The notes under the pieces: generated by a model
Seen by the model: the letters and a program-made list of their open reading frames with translations, nothing else
What the model was told of the DNA's origin: nothing
Databases searched by the model: none
Shown: positions 9,147-18,349 of the stretch, one piece after another
Numbering within the stretch: position 1 is the stretch's first letter
Layout of the letters: each line of letters starts with the position of its first letter
Position numbers and translations under genes: made by a program
Assembly (NCBI GenBank): GCA_026415715.1
Contig: JAOAGO010000015.1
Span: 1-61,266, forward strand
Source of the DNA: Chitinophagaceae bacterium
GTDB lineage: Bacteria; Bacteroidota; Bacteroidia; Chitinophagales; Chitinophagaceae
Length of the DNA stretch: 61,266 bases
Reading direction: 5' to 3'

Positions 9147-10283
9147 TTATCTGTCAATATCGGGAATCACCAAATCCAGCGTGCCCATAATGGCCACCAG
9201 GTCGCCAATTTTATTACCTCTTGCCAGTTTATCCAGTACGCTCAGATTTGAAAATCCCGGCGAGCGGAATTTAATACGGTACGGCGTAGTGCCGCCGTCG
9301 CTCACAATATACACGCCGAATTCGCCGCGGGCCGTTTCCACCTTGCTGTAAAATTCTCCTTTGGGCAGTTTGAGCACCGCTTTGGTTTTGGCCTGAAAAT
9401 CACCTTCCGGAATATTATCTATCAGTTGTTCAATAATGCGCACCGATTCTTTCATTTCCCGCATGCGCACCAGGTAGCGGGCAAAACAATCGCCGCCGGA
9501 TTCCAGCACTTCATCAAACTGCAGCGAAGAATAGATTTCGTAAGGATAATGTTTTCGCACGTCGCAATGCACGCCGCTGCCCCGGGCCACCGGCCCCGAA
9601 CAGCCGTACGAAATGGCATCTTCGGGCGAAAGAATGCCGATGCCCTTCATGCGGTTTTGAAAAATGATGTTTTCGGTAACCACCTCGTCGTATTCGGAAA
9701 TTTTTCTTTTATAGTCTTTCAAAAATTCCTTTACCCTTCGCTGAAAGTTGGGATGAATGTCGTGCATCACGCCGCCCGGCACCATGTAGTTCATCGTAAG
9801 GCGGGCGCCGCAGGTTTCTTCCATAATGTCGTTAATCATTTCCCGTTCGCGAAAGGCGTAAAAGAATGGCGTGAAGGCGCCGAGGTCCATGGCCATGGCG
9901 CCCCACCACAGTTCGTGCGAGGCAATTCGGGTCAGTTCATCCATCAGCACGCGGATGACCTGCGCCCGGGGCGGCACTTCCACCTGCAGCCCTTTTTCCA
10001 CACACAGGGCGCAGCCGTGATTGTTGATGTGTGCCGACAGATAGTCCATACGGCTGGTTACGTAAATAAACTGGCGGTAGCTCAGGCTTTCGCACATTTT
10101 TTCGATAGAGCGGTGTATGTAGCCCAGGTGCGGATCTACTTTTACAATGGTTTCGCCGTCCAGCGTAATAACCAGATGCAGCACTCCGTGCGTAGCCGGA
10201 TGCTGAGGCCCCACATTAATGGTCATCCATTCGTGCCCCTCCGCATCCGTTCGGGTTTCTAAAATTTCAGTTTCGTGGTACAT
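9147..10283 (-). CDS. nuoD: NADH-quinone oxidoreductase subunit D (49 kDa)
   Basis: About 378 residues from the ATG at 10283 (MYHETEILETRTD); the frame is open 8 codons further up but that start is less likely. The hydrophilic quinone-site subunit shows VGPQHPATHGVLHL, LGYIHRSIEKMCE and the C-terminal LDLVIPDIDR, all hallmarks of NuoD. The quinone-site histidine of the HPATHG loop and the tyrosine of DYLSAH are present. It is a separate gene from nuoC, unlike the fused nuoCD of some lineages. Confidence 0.95.
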   Translation of the reverse strand: MYHETEILETRTDAEGHEWMTINVGPQHPATHGVLHLVITLDGETIVKVDPHLGYIHRSIEKMCESLSYRQFIYVTSRMDYLSAHINNHGCALCVEKGLQVEVPPRAQVIRVLMDELTRIASHELWWGAMAMDLGAFTPFFYAFREREMINDIMEETCGARLTMNYMVPGGVMHDIHPNFQRRVKEFLKDYKRKISEYDEVVTENIIFQNRMKGIGILSPEDAISYGCSGPVARGSGVHCDVRKHYPYEIYSSLQFDEVLESGGDCFARYLVRMREMKESVRIIEQLIDNIPEGDFQAKTKAVLKLPKGEFYSKVETARGEFGVYIVSDGGTTPYRIKFRSPGFSNLSVLDKLARGNKIGDLVAIMGTLDLVIPDIDR

Positions 10284-10319
10284 GCCTCTCAAATTGTGAA
10301 AAAACAATTTTTTGCTGAA

Positions 10320-10778
10320 CTACAACCTTATCATATTCACCGGGTCTTCAAAATCTTTTCGCAACGGAAATTTTCCTTCCCAGCCTTCGGGCAAAATCAG
10401 CAGACGTAAATCGGGATGGTTTAAAAACCTTACGCCAAACATCTCGTACACTTCCCGCTCATGAAATTCGGCCGTGCGCCAAAGATGACTTACGGTTTCA
10501 ATTTGCGGATTCGTTCGGTCTAGTTTTACTTTTACCGTCAGCTCATGCCGGTGGGCCATGGAGCGCAAATGATACACCATGGTTAAATGGGTTTTCCAGT
10601 CCACACAGGTCATACAAAACAAATAATCCATCTGCAGGTCAGGGTCTTGGCGCAGCAGCGTCATCATGTGGGGAAACGGTTCAGGCTCGCCCAGCAGCGT
10701 AGCCCATTCGTTTCCCTCTTCCCACACGGCAGAAGGCCATTTTCCGGTAATTGCTGCTTTGAGTTCTTCGCGGTTCAT
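10320..10778 (-). CDS. nuoC: NADH-quinone oxidoreductase subunit C (30 kDa)
   Basis: A 152-residue peripheral-arm subunit. The diagnostic segment HEREVYEMFGVRFLNHPDLR followed by LPEGWEGKFPLRKDF is complete. It packs against NuoD and NuoI. The start overlaps the nuoB end by 4 bp. It ends with TAG, the only amber stop I found among the intact genes of the window. Confidence 0.95.
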   Translation of the reverse strand: MNREELKAAITGKWPSAVWEEGNEWATLLGEPEPFPHMMTLLRQDPDLQMDYLFCMTCVDWKTHLTMVYHLRSMAHRHELTVKVKLDRTNPQIETVSHLWRTAEFHEREVYEMFGVRFLNHPDLRLLILPEGWEGKFPLRKDFEDPVNMIRL

Positions 10779-11377
10779 ACGTTTTTTCCGGCTCTGATCT
10801 GTTCGCGGGTCAGTCCCGCTTTAATTTTTTGCTGCAGGGTTATCAGCGCATGCAAAAGCGCTTCGGGCCGGGGCGGACAGCCCGCCACATACACATCTAC
10901 CGGTATCACATGGTCGGCCCCTTTTACCACCGAATAGGTATTATAAAAAAACGGTCCCCCGCTGATGGCGCAGGCCCCCATGGCAATGACGTATTTCGGG
11001 TCGGCCATCTGATCATAAAGCCGTTTCAGCACCGGCGCCATCTTGTTCACAATCGTTCCGGCAATGATGATCACATCGGCCTGGCGCGGCGTAGCGCGGG
11101 CCACTTCAAAACCAAATCGTGAAAAATCATATTTTGCCGAAGCCGTGGCCATCATTTCTATCCCGCAACAACTGGTAGCAAAAGTGAGCGGCCACAGCGA
11201 GTTGGAGCGGGCCCAGTTAATCAGCTCGTCTAATTTGCCGATGGCAATATCCGTACCGCCTAAATTTCGCACTTCTCCCGGAAAAGTATCTTCCAGCTTT
11301 TCCGGCAAGCCCGGAACGGTCAGTTTGGATGAGGATATGTTTTTTTCTTCACTCATGCGGATAAAAGTTAACCCCAT
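10775..11377 (-). CDS. nuoB: NADH-quinone oxidoreductase subunit B (N2 cluster)
   Basis: 200 residues carrying the ligands of the terminal cluster N2: the paired cysteines of TSCCGIEMM, the cysteine of MGACAISGG and that of VAGCPPRPEA. This cluster reduces quinone. The first ATG immediately follows the nuoA stop (TAAATG); an internal ATG seven codons later (MSEEKN, 11356) is an equally good start. Confidence 0.95.
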   Translation of the reverse strand: MGLTFIRMSEEKNISSSKLTVPGLPEKLEDTFPGEVRNLGGTDIAIGKLDELINWARSNSLWPLTFATSCCGIEMMATASAKYDFSRFGFEVARATPRQADVIIIAGTIVNKMAPVLKRLYDQMADPKYVIAMGACAISGGPFFYNTYSVVKGADHVIPVDVYVAGCPPRPEALLHALITLQQKIKAGLTREQIRAGKNV

Positions 11378-11728
11378 TTACATCCACTTTAACGCCCCCT
11401 TTTTGTGCGCATAAAGAAATCCCAGAAAAAGAATCAGCAAAAAGATTACCATTTCCCACAGGGCCAACCATCCGGTTTGTTTGGCAGCTACGGCCCAGGG
11501 AAACAGAAAAATAAGCTCTACGTCAAAAATCAGAAAAATGAGCGCAAACAAATAATAACCCACATTAAACTGTATCCAGGTTTTTCCTTTTGTGGGTATG
11601 CCGCATTCGTATGGCTCGCCCTTTTGCCGGTTTACCGAGCCTTTGTTCAGCAACGAAGAAATAAAGATGGCCATACCTGCAAAAGTGAATCCCGCCAGCA
11701 TCAGCATTATCAGAGAGGCCGCACCCAT
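11378..11728 (-). CDS. nuoA: NADH-quinone oxidoreductase subunit A
   Basis: A 116-residue protein with three predicted helices. The loop segment PYECGIPTKG, with its conserved cysteine, and FLIFDVELIFLFPWA are typical of NuoA. It is the first gene of the operon. A TAnnTTTG-like box (TAAATTCG, 11746-11753, minus strand) lies 17 bp upstream, so the operon may have its own promoter, although read-through from the flavoprotein gene 63 bp upstream is also possible. Confidence 0.94.
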   Translation of the reverse strand: MGAASLIMLMLAGFTFAGMAIFISSLLNKGSVNRQKGEPYECGIPTKGKTWIQFNVGYYLFALIFLIFDVELIFLFPWAVAAKQTGWLALWEMVIFLLILFLGFLYAHKKGALKWM

Positions 11729-11791
11729 ACGTGTACAGTTTATTACGAATTTAGAAAATAAATTTCATATCCTTTCCGAATGTTTCAGCTT

Positions 11792-12514
11792 TTATCCGTA
11801 CAACTCCAGATGTATTGCTTTTTTATCATAACCCATCTCCAGTATTTTTTTCCGGGCATCGTCAATCATGTTTTTCCAACCGCACAGATAAAAACGGGCA
11901 TCAGGCCGGTGTTCGCATAATTTTTCGTACACACCGTGTACATAACCGTGATACCCTTCGGCCCACTGTTCGCGGGAAAGAGTAGGGTAGTAACCGAAAC
12001 CGGGTAATTTTTTTTCCAACTCGCGAAATTCATCGTAATACAACAAATCGGCCCGGGTGCGGGTGCCAAACACCAAATGAATTTTATGAAATGAAATATG
12101 ATGATGATAAATATGCTGAATCATGCTGCGAAAAGGCGCCACTCCCGTACCCGTGCATATCATAAAAATCTCCTTGTCCAGCTTCTCCGGTAAAACAAAT
12201 ACGCCCTGCGGACCCCGAAAGGTGATTTCGCTGCCGGCTTTTACTTCTTCGAAAAGATAACGGGTGCCTTTGCCTTCGGGGGTACGTACAATCAACAGCT
12301 CAATGAGATTAGAGCCGTCGGGACGGGAAGCGATGGAATAGCTCCGCAGCCGCCGCGCAGGCTTTTCATCAATCGGAAGGTCAAGCGTAATAAACTGGCC
12401 GGGCTTAAAATCAAATTGTCCGGTATCCTGAATTTCCAGAAAAAAAATCCGGGTGTTGTGTGTGGCGTCTTCGGTGTGTGTTACTAAAGCTTTTCTCCAG
12501 GGTAATAAGGCCAT
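11792..12514 (-). CDS. Ferredoxin-NADP reductase-like flavoprotein
   Basis: A 240-residue FNR-superfamily protein. The FAD-binding motif RSYSIAS is near residue 57, the pyridine-nucleotide motif CTGTGVAPFRSM near residue 120, and the C-terminal LCGWKNMIDDARKKI near residue 207. There is no plant-type 2Fe-2S domain. Such enzymes move electrons between ferredoxin or flavodoxin and NAD(P)H. It lies directly upstream of the nuo operon and 143 bp downstream of the 2-oxoacid:ferredoxin oxidoreductase beta gene. A TATCTTTT box (12523-12530, minus) sits just before the ATG, implying a very short leader. The physiological direction of electron flow is inference. Confidence 0.88.
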   Translation of the reverse strand: MALLPWRKALVTHTEDATHNTRIFFLEIQDTGQFDFKPGQFITLDLPIDEKPARRLRSYSIASRPDGSNLIELLIVRTPEGKGTRYLFEEVKAGSEITFRGPQGVFVLPEKLDKEIFMICTGTGVAPFRSMIQHIYHHHISFHKIHLVFGTRTRADLLYYDEFRELEKKLPGFGYYPTLSREQWAEGYHGYVHGVYEKLCEHRPDARFYLCGWKNMIDDARKKILEMGYDKKAIHLELYG

Positions 12515-12657
12515 TTTTGGCGAAAAGATACGAACCCTTTACGGTGGATGTGAAATTTGTTTGATCTTTTAAGAAATCTATTTCTAAGATGTCGCCGGCA
12601 TATTTCAGGCGCAAAATATTCAAACAATACCTCAAAGAAAAAGTCAAAAAAAGGGGT

Positions 12658-13689
12658 TTATTCCTCAATCACCCATACTTCATTTCCGCGCAGCAGTTTA
12701 TTGAGGTCTGCAGGTTTTTTGGCTTTGGCCGCCTCTATTTGCTGCGTCATCAGGTCTTCGTAGCAAGGTCGTGTGGTTTGATAAAATACGCCGAAAGGCC
12801 TGGGTAAATGATTTTCTTTTTGCGGGTCATCAAACATACGCACCAGTATCTGAGCTTTGTAGATATCGGTTTCGTCATGAATCCAGCAATCATCTGCGCT
12901 GTAGTCTTTGCCGATTTCAACCACAACCGGGGTAAAGCCGTCCAGCCGTATTCCTTTTTCTTTCTTTTCACCGAAAAGCAGCGGTTTGCCGTGTTCCAGT
13001 AACAGGGTTTCCCGGGCTTTGGTTTCTTTTTCGGTGTAAATTTCAAAAGCCCCGTCGTTGAAGATGTTGCAGTTTTGATAAATTTCCAGAAACGAAGCGC
13101 CTTTGTGCTGATAAGCCCTGAGCAGCATCGCCTGAAGATGTTTGGGGTCTCTATCCATGCTTCGGGCTACGAATGTGGCATCAGCGCCGAGAGCCAGCGC
13201 CAGAGGATTAAACGGATGGTCAATCGTTCCCATCGGCGAACTCTTGGTGATTTTGTTCATTTCTGAAGTAGGGGAATATTGCCCTTTGGTGAGTCCGTAT
13301 ATCTGATTATTGAACAGCAGTATGTTAACGTCGAAATTTCTTCTCAGTAAATGAATGGTATGATTGCCTCCGATGCTCAACCCGTCACCGTCGCCCGTTA
13401 CAATCCACACGCTCAGATCGGGACGGGCCGCTTTTAATCCCGATGCCACTGCCGTTGCCCTGCCGTGGATAGAGTGAACTCCATAGGTGTTCATATAGTA
13501 TGGAAAGCGGCTGCTGCAACCGATGCCGGATACAAAGACTATGTTTTCTCTGGGTATTCCCAGCGCCGGCATGATTTTTTGCACCTGAGCCAAAATAGAA
13601 TAATCTCCGCAGCCCGGGCACCAGCGCACTTCCTGGTCGGTAGCAAAGTCTTTAGGGGTAAGTGTAGTTGCCGTAGTGGTTTCGCTCAT
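12658..13689 (-). CDS. korB: 2-oxoacid:ferredoxin oxidoreductase, beta subunit
   Basis: A 343-residue TPP-binding beta subunit of the 2-oxoglutarate or related 2-oxoacid:ferredoxin oxidoreductase family. The cluster motif RWCPGCGDYSIL, the GIGCSSRFPYY segment, the TPP motif beginning VTGDGDGLSIGGNH and ending LLFNNQIYGLTKGQYSPTS are all present. The enzyme oxidatively decarboxylates a 2-oxoacid with CoA and reduces ferredoxin. Its partner alpha/gamma subunit, usually adjacent, is not in the window: the gene upstream is a membrane phosphatase-like gene on the same strand. Substrate choice (2-oxoglutarate versus others) cannot be settled without the alpha subunit. Confidence 0.88.
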   Translation of the reverse strand: MSETTTATTLTPKDFATDQEVRWCPGCGDYSILAQVQKIMPALGIPRENIVFVSGIGCSSRFPYYMNTYGVHSIHGRATAVASGLKAARPDLSVWIVTGDGDGLSIGGNHTIHLLRRNFDVNILLFNNQIYGLTKGQYSPTSEMNKITKSSPMGTIDHPFNPLALALGADATFVARSMDRDPKHLQAMLLRAYQHKGASFLEIYQNCNIFNDGAFEIYTEKETKARETLLLEHGKPLLFGEKKEKGIRLDGFTPVVVEIGKDYSADDCWIHDETDIYKAQILVRMFDDPQKENHLPRPFGVFYQTTRPCYEDLMTQQIEAAKAKKPADLNKLLRGNEVWVIEE

Positions 13690-13706
13690 AGCAGATATCT
13701 ATCTGA

Positions 13707-13714
13707 CAAAAATA
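13707..13714 (-). promoter_or_regulatory. Candidate -7 box for korB
   Basis: TATTTTTG on the minus strand matches the Bacteroidota -7 consensus TAnnTTTG and ends 17 bp before the korB ATG. No clear -33 TTTG at standard spacing is seen, so confidence is limited. Confidence 0.4.
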
Positions 13715-13785
13715 ACAAACAATCGGCAAAACATAAGAAAATTAACCGAACTCATCTAATAAACACGACTCTGTTATACTTTGAT

Positions 13786-14475
13786 CTATATTAATAACCA
13801 GGCAGTCAGCATACAGGCCAGGCCCAGCAAAAATCCGCCATATACTTCAGCAGGCCTGTGGTCGGATACAATGAAACGGGAAGTGCCCGCAATTCCGCAT
13901 AAAAAAACGGAAAGAATGAAATACAGGTTTACGTTTGTGCTGCCTGTAATTGCCAAAAGAAAAACAAAAACAGCCATGATACCGGCAGCAATGGCATGCA
14001 GGCTGATTTTCATTTTTGTGTTCAGGAGAAGAGCAATGCTGGCGGAAATCCATACTGCCAACGCAAAACGTATGGCTTCCGGCGGAAAATCGGGCAGGTT
14101 TCGCCAAACATACCAGATCCAGAAATACCAGATGCCGCAAGCCACCAAAGGAATAATCCGGTCTTTGGGATGATGCAGCTGAATGCTTTTTACAAATCCC
14201 AGCGCTTTCAGTAACAGCACCGTTACCACCGGAAAAAAGCAATACATCACAACAGACATCGTAAATACCCTGAATTTATCAAATGCTGAAAAGCCGTTAA
14301 ACAATAATGGATGTTGGTACACCATAAAATAAGTTACCCATACGGGAATAAAAACAGGATGAAGCAAATAAGAAAAAAACCGGGCCAACCACACGATGAG
14401 AGGGGGCTGTGCCGGAACAAACGATTCCGGTATTTTTATATCGCCCCGGGGGTCTACAACAAAACGGCTATTCAT
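13786..14475 (-). CDS. PAP2-superfamily-like integral membrane protein
   Basis: 229 residues with about six hydrophobic helices. Three PAP2-type motif remnants occur in order: HHPKDRIIP near residue 100, SLHAIAAG near residue 158, and a final SRFIVSDHRPAEVYGG near residue 199. The latter matches the SRxxxxxHxxxD region of lipid phosphate phosphatases only loosely. Family members act on lipid phosphates or undecaprenyl pyrophosphate at the inner membrane. The divergence of the motifs makes the activity uncertain. It is upstream of korB on the same strand with a 96-bp gap. Confidence 0.6.
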   Translation of the reverse strand: MNSRFVVDPRGDIKIPESFVPAQPPLIVWLARFFSYLLHPVFIPVWVTYFMVYQHPLLFNGFSAFDKFRVFTMSVVMYCFFPVVTVLLLKALGFVKSIQLHHPKDRIIPLVACGIWYFWIWYVWRNLPDFPPEAIRFALAVWISASIALLLNTKMKISLHAIAAGIMAVFVFLLAITGSTNVNLYFILSVFLCGIAGTSRFIVSDHRPAEVYGGFLLGLACMLTAWLLI

Positions 14476-14573
14476 GATTTAAGACTCTTGTCAGAATGTA
14501 AAATTATTTCCTTTTTGCGAGACGGTTATCCGGTAATAATCATATTGGCCTATCTTTATTTTAAATAAATGGT

Positions 14574-15062
14574 ATGAAGAAAATACTCTTGAAGCGAAAT
14601 ATTGTGAAGTTTATCCTTGCGGCTGTGTTCTGTTTAACAGGGCATAGGGCTTTTTCACAGAGTGAATTTATTAAAAAATTCAGGCCGCTGGCCGACTCGC
14701 TGGAGCAGGAATATGGAATTCCCTCTGCGGTAATTCTCGGCGTAGCTGTTATTGAATCCGGCGCCGGCAAAAGCCGAAATACACGGTTACTGAATAATTA
14801 TTTCGGTATAGTGGGTAAAAACAATTTACATAAAACCAAAGGCATTAAAACAAAATACAAACAGTATCCTGATGCCAGGGCTTCTTTTGTTGATTTTTGC
14901 AAACTGATTACCAGAAAAAAATTTTATTCAAAGCTGAAGGGAAACAAAAATTATTTGTTGTGGACGGATGCGATCAGCAAAAGCGGTTATTCGGAAGTTC
15001 CTGCTATTTGGAAACAACGGGTGAATCAGGCCATTCGCAGATTAAAATTGTCCGAAACCTGA
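14574..15062 (+). CDS. Secreted glucosaminidase-domain protein (peptidoglycan hydrolase)
   Basis: 162 residues: a signal peptide ending near AFSQ, then a glucosaminidase (FlgJ/LytD-type) domain. Visible family features are the catalytic-glutamate segment ILGVAVIESGAGKSR, the NNYFGIVG segment and the final SGYSEVPAIWKQRV. The enzyme would cleave peptidoglycan glycan strands in the periplasm. A TATCTTTA box (14551-14558) precedes the ATG by 15 bp. The gene is convergent with rpoN. Confidence 0.85.
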   Translation: MKKILLKRNIVKFILAAVFCLTGHRAFSQSEFIKKFRPLADSLEQEYGIPSAVILGVAVIESGAGKSRNTRLLNNYFGIVGKNNLHKTKGIKTKYKQYPDARASFVDFCKLITRKKFYSKLKGNKNYLLWTDAISKSGYSEVPAIWKQRVNQAIRRLKLSET

Positions 15063-15154
15063 AAACCCCTACAGATAGCCGAATCATGGCCGGATGATTC
15101 TTCCGGCAACAGGGTGTGAATTTGCTTTTCAGAAAAAATTTTACCCGAACCGAT

Positions 15155-16678
15155 TCAGATTTGTTTTCGCAGACGGGCTACCGGAATGTTCAGTTGTTCA
15201 CGATATTTTGCCACAGTACGGCGGGCAATATTATATCCTTTTTCGCGAAGCAGTTCTGTCAGTTTTTCGTCGCTCAGCGGGTGTTTTTTGTCTTCCTGCT
15301 CTACCAGATCGCTCAGTATCTTTTTTACTTCCCGGGTTGAAACTTCTTCGCCGGTATCAGTACTGATCGCTTCACTGAAAAAATATTTTAAGCGGTAGGT
15401 ACCGAATTCAGTTTGTACAAATTTGCTGTTAGCCACACGGCTTACGGTAGAGATATCCAGCCCTGTTTTTTCGGCAATGTCTTTTAAAATCATGGGTTTA
15501 AGATCGGCTTCGTCTCCGCTGAGAAAAAAATTATACTGGTGCTGCAGAATGGCCTCCATGGTTTTATAAAGCGTTTGTTGTCTTTGCTTGATGGCGTCTA
15601 TAAACCATTTGGCCGAATCAATTTTTTGTTTGATAAACTGAATGGCTTCTTTTTGTTTTTTATCCTTGCGGCCAGATTTCTCATAATGCCGAAGCATTTC
15701 CTTGAAACTTTCGCTGATGCGAAGCTCGGGCGCATTGCGGCTGTTCAGAATAAGCTCAGGCTTACCTCCGTTGTTTACAATGAAAAAATCGGGCACGATG
15801 TAATGCTCCGTTTTGTTATGTGCGGCCACATGAATTCCCGGACGCGGATTCAGCCGGGAAATCAGGTGAATAGCCTGTTTCAGTTCTTCTTCCTGAATGT
15901 TCAGCGAGCGTTGAATTTTTTCATAGTGTTTTTTACTGAACTCTTCAAAGTATTCCGAAATGATTTTCCGGGCCAACAGCAGGGATTTGCGTTTCGTTTC
16001 TTCCTGGGCTTCTGCTATTTTTCGCGAAAGCTGAATCAACAAACACTCCTGTAAATTCCGGGCAGCAATTCCCGGCGGATCTAACTGTTGAATTTTTCGG
16101 ATAATGTTTTCGGTTTCATTAACACTGGTAATGATGTTTTGCCGAAAGGCAAGATCATCTACGATGGACTCCGTATCGCGCCGCAGATAACCGTCTTCAT
16201 CAATACTCCCAATGACATATTCTGCAATTCTTAACTCTTTTTCGTCGAGTTGCAACATGCCGAGCTGATGATTGAGCTGATCCAGAAATCCGGTTTCGGC
16301 CCGAAGGGGTAAAGGGCGGGATTCCGGTTCTTCAGGGGCCTTTTCTTCCTGCATTTTATAATCGGTCACATCGTCATCTCCGTCATGAAAATATTCGCTG
16401 ATATCCACGTTTTCATAATCATCAGCAGAGCTTCCGGATTCATCTTCCGTTTCTTCGTCAAAATTTTCTTCGTCTCTGTCAACGGCATGCTCCGCAACTT
16501 CGCTGTTTTCTTCATTATATGCGGGCTCGTCCAGCTCCAAAGCCGGATTTTCTTCCAGTTCTTCTTTAATTCTGGATTCCAGACTGGCCGTGGGAATTTG
16601 CAGCAATTTCATTAACTGAATCTGCTGGGGCGAAAGTTTTTGAAGCAGTTTTTGTTGAAGTTGTTGTTTCAGCGCCAT
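15155..16678 (-). CDS. rpoN: RNA polymerase sigma-54 factor
   Basis: 507 residues with the three parts of sigma-54. A Gln/Leu-rich region I (LKQQLQQKLLQKLSPQQIQL...) binds enhancer activators. An acidic region II of about 90 residues (EDESGSSADDYENVDISEYF) follows. Region III ends with the RpoN box (ARRTVAKYRE) that contacts the -24 promoter element. No sigma-54 activator is in the window. The long acidic region II is common in the phylum. Confidence 0.96.
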   Translation of the reverse strand: MALKQQLQQKLLQKLSPQQIQLMKLLQIPTASLESRIKEELEENPALELDEPAYNEENSEVAEHAVDRDEENFDEETEDESGSSADDYENVDISEYFHDGDDDVTDYKMQEEKAPEEPESRPLPLRAETGFLDQLNHQLGMLQLDEKELRIAEYVIGSIDEDGYLRRDTESIVDDLAFRQNIITSVNETENIIRKIQQLDPPGIAARNLQECLLIQLSRKIAEAQEETKRKSLLLARKIISEYFEEFSKKHYEKIQRSLNIQEEELKQAIHLISRLNPRPGIHVAAHNKTEHYIVPDFFIVNNGGKPELILNSRNAPELRISESFKEMLRHYEKSGRKDKKQKEAIQFIKQKIDSAKWFIDAIKQRQQTLYKTMEAILQHQYNFFLSGDEADLKPMILKDIAEKTGLDISTVSRVANSKFVQTEFGTYRLKYFFSEAISTDTGEEVSTREVKKILSDLVEQEDKKHPLSDEKLTELLREKGYNIARRTVAKYREQLNIPVARLRKQI

Positions 16679-16786
16679 TCCATTTTAGCTTGTAAAACAA
16701 AAAGACAAGTAGTCTTTTTTAAAAAAATATTTTCCGTGTTTATTATCCCGACGTAAATTTAGACAGAAAATCGAATAGCCGATTCA

Positions 16787-17125
16787 ATGAAAAGCGTTTT
16801 TGCATTTATTTTATTTTTTTGTTTTTGTAAAACAAATGCTCAACATATCTTTCTGCCCGGTGTTGATGTAACTCCAAAAGACTCTGTATCTCAATTCTGC
16901 TTTTTTAATACCAAATCCAACGGTTATCTGTCTGCTGAAAGAAATAATATATCAGCTTCTTCTTTCTTTGTAGCTTCCGACAAATGGATAAAAGATTTGG
17001 GTTTTTTCTGCAGGATGGAACTGGAAATGGAAAAGAAATTTTCTTTGCCTCTTCGGCTGCGGTTGGGCAGTTATGAATATGTAAATCGTTTAGAAGGTAA
17101 ATCTGCCTGGCTTGTCTATAAATAA
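16787..17125 (+). CDS. Small secreted protein of unknown function
   Basis: 112 residues with a clear signal peptide ([19 protein letters not shown]). The mature part of about 93 residues has no motif I recognise; it contains a repeated aromatic/basic pattern and ends GKSAWLVYK. It is divergent from rpoN and convergent with nhaA. The upstream 108 bp hold an inverted repeat AAAAAGAC/GTCTTTTT (16699-16719). I accept it as a gene because of the signal peptide and lack of a better frame. Confidence 0.55.
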   Translation: MKSVFAFILFFCFCKTNAQHIFLPGVDVTPKDSVSQFCFFNTKSNGYLSAERNNISASSFFVASDKWIKDLGFFCRMELEMEKKFSLPLRLRLGSYEYVNRLEGKSAWLVYK

Positions 17126-17140
17126 ATCTCCGCCATATTT

Positions 17141-18316
17141 TTATTCCACGATCTTCTTGTTTCCCGTTTGAAGGATAAGATAGCCGCACATTCCGGCTAA
17201 GACAGAAGCGGTTAAAATTGACATTTTGGAATATTTCACGAATTCGGGAGAGTCATAAAATGCTAAAAGTGAAATAAAAATAGACATTGTAAAACCGATG
17301 CCTGCCAGCACGGCGCCGCCCGATATCATTCGCCACGAGAGGTCTTCCGGCATAAGGGAAATCCTGCTTTTTATGGCAATAAAACAAAACAGGAGAATGC
17401 CTATGGGTTTACCTATCAATAATCCGAGAAGAATACCCAGGCTGTTGCGTTGCGTCAACGCTTCGGCCAGCGAAACATCCAGTATCATAGCCGTATTGGC
17501 CAGCGCAAAAAGCGGCAAAATCAAAAAAGCTACCGGTTTATGAAGCGCATGCTGCAGGCGATAGGAAGGCGATTTTTCTTTTCCGTCTCCAAAGGGTATG
17601 GCAAAAGCAAGCAGCACGCCGGAAAGAGTGGCGTGAACCCCCGATTTGAGCATAAAATACCACATCAGCAAACCGCCGGCCAGATACGGCCAAAGCCTGT
17701 GTATTTTCAGCCGGTTTAAAATCAGCAAAACAATAAAAATCCCGAGAGAAAGGAATAAGGCGGAAATATTTAATTCATGTGTATAAAAAACGGCAATGAT
17801 CAGAATGGCGCCAAGGTCATCAATGATGGCTAAGGCGGTCAGAAAAATTTTTAGTGAGGCGGAAACTTTATTTCCGGCAAGCGAAAGAATGCCTAAGGCA
17901 AAAGCAATGTCTGTTGCCATGGGTATTCCAAATCCTTTTTGGGCGGCGGTGCCGGCATTAAATGCAAAATGAATCAATCCGGGAATCATCATGCCCCCTA
18001 TGGCAGCGGCTATGGGCAGCATGGCATTGTGCCAGTCAGACAACTCACCGGTATAAAGCTCCCGTTCTATTTCCAGCCCTATCAGTAAAAAAAACACGGC
18101 CATCAATCCGTCATTAATCCAATGCTCAAGGCTAAGGCGTAGAGTAAAACCTTCGGTTACCCATCCGAGTTTCATTTGCCAGAATTCAACATACGAATTA
18201 CCGATCCAAACATTGGCCAGCAGCAAACTGATTGCCGTGCAGGCCATCAGCAAAAAGCCACCTGATTTTTCACTTTTGAAAAATTCATTGTATAGTGTAG
18301 TGAGCTTTTTTATCAT
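17141..18316 (-). CDS. nhaA: Na+/H+ antiporter NhaA
   Basis: A 391-residue NhaA with about 12 helices. The paired aspartates of the ion-binding site are visible in LAIIDDLGAILIIAVFYT, together with ATDIAFALGIL. It exchanges internal sodium for external protons and helps pH and salt homeostasis at the inner membrane. It lies 33 bp downstream of the GHL10 hydrolase gene on the same strand. Confidence 0.94.
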   Translation of the reverse strand: MIKKLTTLYNEFFKSEKSGGFLLMACTAISLLLANVWIGNSYVEFWQMKLGWVTEGFTLRLSLEHWINDGLMAVFFLLIGLEIERELYTGELSDWHNAMLPIAAAIGGMMIPGLIHFAFNAGTAAQKGFGIPMATDIAFALGILSLAGNKVSASLKIFLTALAIIDDLGAILIIAVFYTHELNISALFLSLGIFIVLLILNRLKIHRLWPYLAGGLLMWYFMLKSGVHATLSGVLLAFAIPFGDGKEKSPSYRLQHALHKPVAFLILPLFALANTAMILDVSLAEALTQRNSLGILLGLLIGKPIGILLFCFIAIKSRISLMPEDLSWRMISGGAVLAGIGFTMSIFISLLAFYDSPEFVKYSKMSILTASVLAGMCGYLILQTGNKKIVE

Positions 18317-18349
18317 TTGGGTTGTTTTAAGCTCTAAGCCTGTGAAAGG

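Noticed and set aside
15081-15107. Overlapping hairpins between the glucosaminidase and rpoN genes as a riboswitch
   Set aside because: GAATCAT/ATGATTC and GCCGGA/TCCGGC are mutually exclusive, but they lie between two convergent gene ends without a T run. They may be a weak bidirectional terminator; there is no evidence for ligand control.
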